Assembly: GCA_030447005.1 (NCBI GenBank)
Contig: JAUJME010000134.1
Location: 1-5,148, forward strand
Length of the DNA stretch: 5,148 nt
Origin: Solirubrobacteraceae bacterium
GTDB taxonomy: Bacteria; Actinomycetota; Thermoleophilia; Solirubrobacterales; Solirubrobacteraceae
Direction: 5' to 3'
The position numbers were made by a program, and so were the translations under genes. How positions within the stretch are numbered: position 1 is the stretch's first letter; each line of letters starts with the position of its first letter. The notes beneath the pieces are model-generated. The model did no database searches and had not been told where the DNA came from. It saw nothing but the letters and a program-made list of their open reading frames with translations. Below are positions 4,800 to 5,148 of this stretch, piece by piece.

Positions 4800-5148
4800 G
4801 CCCGGAGGCGCGCCCGCGCCCGGGCCTCGCCGAAGGCGTCCATCAGGTCCGCGACGACCTCCTCCTCCCGATAGCGGAGCTGCGCTTTGCCGTACCGGCG
4901 CAGGACGTGGCCGTGGCGGCGCAGCCAGAGGTCGCGGTCGTCGTCGACGGTGGCCTGGTGCGGCCGCTCGTGCTGGCGGCGGTCGAGCTCGACCACCACG
5001 CGGAGATCGCGCCACAGGCAGTCGACCTCCCATTGCCCGACGCGGACGTTGCGCTCGGACAGCGCGATCGCGGGTGATCGACGAGCCCGACGCCCCGAGG
5101 GCGAGGAGCTGCGGCCGCGTCAGGATTCCGTGCTGGGCGGCGGCGGCG
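4800..5148 (-). pseudogene. AbiEi-N-terminal / DUF559 nuclease-like gene with internal deletion and frameshift (5' end outside window)
   Basis: On the minus strand, bases 5147 to about 5070 encode AAAAQHGILTRPQLLALGA followed by SGSSITR. This is the typical N-terminal winged-helix segment of AbiEi-like/DUF559 proteins (QHGxxTRxQLLALG). In another frame, from about 5061 downward, the sequence reads LSERNVRVGQWEVDCLW, then RDLRVVVELDRRQHERPH and DDDRDLWLRRHGHVLRRYGKAQL. This is the DUF559 (Vsr/restriction-endonuclease-like) fold with its EVD, VELD and RD..L...G..VLR motifs. Full-length members normally carry roughly 150 residues between these parts; here they are missing and the frame changes. 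The DUF559 frame has a TGA at 5122-5120, so it cannot supply the N-terminus. The domain ends near VVADLMDAFGEARARA, but no stop follows until 4370. A short stand-alone DUF559 gene starting at GTG 4999 is possible but would lack the first motif. Confidence 0.68.

Noticed and set aside
2064..5033. 989-residue open frame on the minus strand
   Set aside because: It is the antisense of the fusion gene; absence of stops is due to high GC. Composition is Arg/Ala/Pro/Gly-biased with no domain motif, except the short start of the nuclease relic upstream at 5070-5147.
4712..5077. Plus-strand gene of 121 residues at the right end
   Set aside because: It is antisense to the clearly recognisable nuclease-like fragment and shows no family features.

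Overview
The window is GC-rich throughout. Third-position GC bias, GTG and TTG starts, and protein families such as the AbiEi/DUF559-type fragment and the phosphatase-glycosyltransferase fusion suggest a high-GC actinobacterium. Thermoleophilia/Solirubrobacterales is my best guess, from general resemblance only, since no rRNA or marker gene is present.

Layout. (1) At 2-583 (+) lies the C-terminal end of a secreted-looking, Gly/Asn/Cys-rich protein, probably a right-handed beta-helix type. Three bases later comes a small cysteine-paired lipoprotein (587-958, +), so the two are likely cotranscribed. (2) Convergent to these, with only 4 bp between stop codons, is a membrane-anchored diguanylate cyclase (963-2021, -) with a GGDEL active site and an intact RxxD inhibitory site. 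(3) A 57-bp divergent intergenic region contains a near-perfect TTAGGG-TG-CCCTAA palindrome, inside which sits a plausible -10 box for a leaderless transcript. (4) At 2079-4529 (+) is an 816-residue fusion: about five N-terminal membrane segments, an alkaline-phosphatase-superfamily domain with all expected metal ligands, and a DPM1-like family 2 glycosyltransferase. The phosphatase domain is interrupted by five identical 33-bp repeats encoding DRGSALRRTGP. (5) Downstream, 4541-4721 holds three imperfect palindromes, two of them related copies of one REP/MITE-like element. (6) At the right edge, on the minus strand, are two frame-shifted pieces of an AbiEi-N-terminal/DUF559 nuclease-like gene joined with its middle missing, which looks like a pseudogene.

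How it fits together. The diguanylate cyclase and the phosphatase-glycosyltransferase fusion share one divergent control region, which hints at (but does not prove) joint regulation of c-di-GMP signalling and envelope glycan or lipid-carrier chemistry. The first two genes are probably exported envelope proteins. The most unusual feature is the perfectly conserved, in-frame 33-bp array inside a catalytic domain. Its unit has no stop codon in any of the six frames, and removing exactly 165 bp restores an unbroken, natural-looking protein sequence.
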